This document shows positions 6,672 to 7,482 of a stretch of 7,482 bases of DNA, piece after piece. Position numbers and translations under genes: made by a program. The stretch comes from WJMT01 sp964611275 (GTDB taxonomy: Bacteria; Acidobacteriota; Aminicenantia; Aminicenantales; Aminicenantaceae). The notes below the pieces were generated by a model, which ran no database searches, was not told where the DNA came from, and saw only the letters and a list, made by a program, of their open reading frames with translations. The number at the start of each line of letters is the position of its first letter. Within the stretch, counting starts at the first letter, position 1. The stretch is taken from assembly GCA_964611275.1 (NCBI GenBank), contig CAZSZS010000111.1, forward strand, positions 1-7,482, read 5' to 3'.

Positions 6672-6700
6672 ATCATAAAGAGCTGGGAAAAAAAGAACAA
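6672..6700 (-). promoter_or_regulatory. Possible promoter of the lipoprotein gene
   Basis: On the minus strand TTGTTC (6700-6695), 17 bp and TATGAT (6677-6672) form a candidate promoter. The -10 matches 5 of 6 bases and the -35 only the TTG. Start would be near 6665, about 37 nt before the ATG. An AT-rich inverted repeat lies directly upstream. Confidence 0.35.
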
Positions 6701-6719
6701 GTTAAAACTTATTTTTAAC
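6701..6719. repeat. AT-rich inverted repeat GTTAAAA-N5-TTTTAAC
   Basis: Seven-base perfect arms at 6701-6707 and 6713-6719 flank CTTAT, directly upstream of the candidate lipoprotein promoter and about 55 bp from the PadR promoter. It could be a regulator site or UP-like element. It has no GC-rich stem, so it is not a convincing terminator. Confidence 0.3.
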
Positions 6720-6773
6720 CTGACCGATTCATAAAAAAGCGGTGATGAGCTTTACCCAATTCAAAAAATTTAC

Positions 6774-6802
6774 TTGACATACCTAGAAGGGTTAGGTATT
6801 AT
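6774..6802 (+). promoter_or_regulatory. Strong sigma-70 promoter of the PadR-permease operon
   Basis: TTGACA (6774-6779) is a perfect -35. After exactly 17 bp comes TATTAT (6797-6802), 5 of 6 bases of the -10 consensus. Start is predicted near 6809. The first operator overlaps both elements and the second covers the start site. Confidence 0.8.
6779..6799. promoter_or_regulatory. PadR operator 1 (ATACCTA-N7-TAGGTAT)
   Basis: This perfect 7-bp inverted repeat with 7-bp spacer lies between and over the -35 and -10 boxes, so a bound repressor would block RNA polymerase. A near-identical copy follows 22 bp downstream. Its location directly upstream of a padR gene makes autorepression the natural reading (inference). 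Confidence 0.7.
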
Positions 6803-6821
6803 ACCTAGAGATGTTAGGCAT
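6801..6821. promoter_or_regulatory. PadR operator 2 (ATACCTA-N7-TAGGCAT)
   Basis: This is the second copy of the inverted repeat, with one mismatch in the right arm (C for T at 6819), covering the predicted transcription start. The 22-bp period (two helical turns) puts both copies on the same DNA face, consistent with two dimers side by side. Confidence 0.68.
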
Positions 6822-6884
6822 TAGTGTTCAAAAAAGACCCAAAAAGAAGTGCCGGCATCACTTTATGATTATGCGAGGCATGTG

Positions 6885-7223
6885 ATGATATCCAAAACAA
6901 TGGTGGCAGCTTCCACAAAACCTGTTATTCTTTCCATTCTCGCCCGGGGCGAGATGTACGGATACCAGATCATTCAGCATGTCACGGAACTTTCCGGCGG
7001 AACTCTGGAGTGGTCAGAGGGGATGCTCTATCCTGTGCTCCATCGAATGGAAAAGGACGGGCTCATCCAATCCAAGTGGCGCATCTCGGACAACGGGCGC
7101 AAACGCAAATACTATCATTTGACCGTACAAGGCCGGGAGGAGCTGGAAAAGGACCGCAAGGAGTGGATGAGAGTCAACAAGCTTTTAAACAGGCTGTGGA
7201 GCCCTCTCTCCCTTCCGGACTGA
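6885..7223 (+). CDS. PadR-family transcriptional regulator (acidobacterial ADOP-associated type)
   Basis: This is a 112-residue winged-helix repressor. The N-terminus MISKTMVAASTKPVILSIL leads into helix 1. MYGYQIIQHV (24-33) and EGMLYPVLHRMEKDGLI (45-61) form the helix-turn-helix core. The wing is around GRKRKYYHLT (71-80), and a short C-terminal helix (84-104) serves dimerisation. Length fits the short PadR class. GAGG at 6875-6878 stands 6 nt before ATG 6885. A GTG at 6849 would add 12 residues not expected in the family, so 6885 is preferred. The promoter upstream carries tandem inverted repeats, so it probably represses itself and the permease gene that begins 64 bp downstream on the same strand. 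The inducing signal is unknown; related PadR proteins often respond to small hydrophobic or toxic compounds. Confidence 0.92.
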   Translation: MISKTMVAASTKPVILSILARGEMYGYQIIQHVTELSGGTLEWSEGMLYPVLHRMEKDGLIQSKWRISDNGRKRKYYHLTVQGREELEKDRKEWMRVNKLLNRLWSPLSLPD

Positions 7224-7274
7224 AAGGGAAAGGATAAAAGCAGAAAAAATAGGGGTAAAAAGCAAGAGAAAAAT

Positions 7275-7280
7275 AAGGAG
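7275..7280 (+). promoter_or_regulatory. Ribosome binding site of the right-hand permease
   Basis: AAGGAG lies 7 nt before the ATG at 7288. It ends a strongly purine-biased 64-bp gap (7224-7287) that shows no hairpin, supporting co-transcription with padR. Confidence 0.75.
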
Positions 7281-7287
7281 ATAAAAA

Positions 7288-7482
7288 ATGTTTGATCTTG
7301 AAGAGGCCATAAAAAAATGGAGAAGATCCCTCAGGAAAAACGAGGCTCTGGAAGACGGTTATAGAGAAGAGCTGGAAAGCCATCTGAGAGATAAAATCGA
7401 CCATCTGAAGGCGCAGGGATTTTCCGATGAGAAAGCGTTCGCAGAGGCAGTCAAAAAAATCGGCGACAGGGACCTCATAGGA
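7288..7482 (+). CDS. Permease-prefix N-terminus of an ADOP/MacB-like ABC permease (cut by window edge)
   Basis: The first 65 codons are present, open to the right edge. The segment FDLEEAIKKWRRSLRK (2-17), then LEDGYREELESHLRDKIDHL (21-40) and SDEKAFAEAVKKIGD (46-60), matches the permease prefix (HAAS-like) helical domain. This domain precedes the MacB_PCD/FtsX modules in PadR-linked orphan permeases. It is amphipathic and charged with no membrane segment, so it should lie in the cytoplasm ahead of TM1. The full protein would be expected to exceed 800 residues. Linkage to a PadR gene 64 bp upstream supports the assignment. It is probably co-transcribed with and repressed by that PadR. No transporter ATPase is visible and the substrate is unknown. 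Confidence 0.85.
   Translation, partial: MFDLEEAIKKWRRSLRKNEALEDGYREELESHLRDKIDHLKAQGFSDEKAFAEAVKKIGDRDLIG

Noticed and set aside
6629..6700. N-terminal extension of the lipoprotein to 6700
   Set aside because: It would put 24 residues ahead of a perfect signal peptide with lipobox, it overlaps the candidate promoter, and the GAGGAG site supports 6628.
6850..6857. Perfect 8-bp palindrome TGCCGGCA upstream of padR
   Set aside because: Too short to support a function, with no second copy near the promoter; the ATACCTA repeats are the better operator candidates.
6849..6884. GTG start for PadR at 6849
   Set aside because: The GAGG site fits ATG 6885, and PadR proteins of this type normally begin at the MISKT-like segment.

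Overview
The window reads as ordinary bacterial chromosome. It has short intergenic gaps, strong GAGGAG-type ribosome binding sites, a sigma-54 promoter and sigma-70-type promoters. Both edges are cut inside MacB/FtsX-like ABC-transporter permease genes. The right-hand one has the 'permease prefix' N-terminus and sits behind a short PadR regulator. That arrangement (ADOP-type orphan permeases with acidobacterial-type PadR regulators) is typical of Acidobacteriota, Aminicenantes-like candidate lineages and relatives, so I infer an organism of that kind. No marker gene is present to prove it.

Left part (1-1792, minus strand): the first 332 codons of a MacB-like permease run off the left edge. 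It is preceded by a near-perfect sigma-54 (-24/-12) promoter and a 43-bp two-part inverted repeat that looks like an enhancer-binding-protein site. Upstream of that is a 223-residue HEAT-repeat protein with a four-cysteine N-terminal segment, driven by its own sigma-70-like promoter.

Centre (2064-6628): a divergently transcribed two-gene operon encodes an alpha/beta hydrolase with an apparent Cys nucleophile and an exported CocE/NonD (S15-type) serine hydrolase. Convergent to it, with only 4 bp between the stop codons, is a lipoprotein of the C45 / acyl-CoA:6-APA acyltransferase-like Ntn-hydrolase family. All three belong to families that make or break amide or ester bonds, and two appear to be outside the cytoplasmic membrane. 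A shared substrate class is possible but unproven.

Right part (6701-7482, plus strand): a consensus TTGACA-17-TATTAT promoter is overlaid by two tandem 21-bp operators with a 22-bp period (ATACCTA-N7-TAGGYAT). It drives a 112-residue PadR repressor and, 64 bp further on, the permease that leaves the window. The parsimonious model is an autoregulated PadR-permease operon.

The two permeases therefore appear to be under different regimes: activator-dependent sigma-54 on the left and PadR repression on the right. No RNA genes, CRISPR arrays, insertion sequences or convincing intrinsic terminators were seen.
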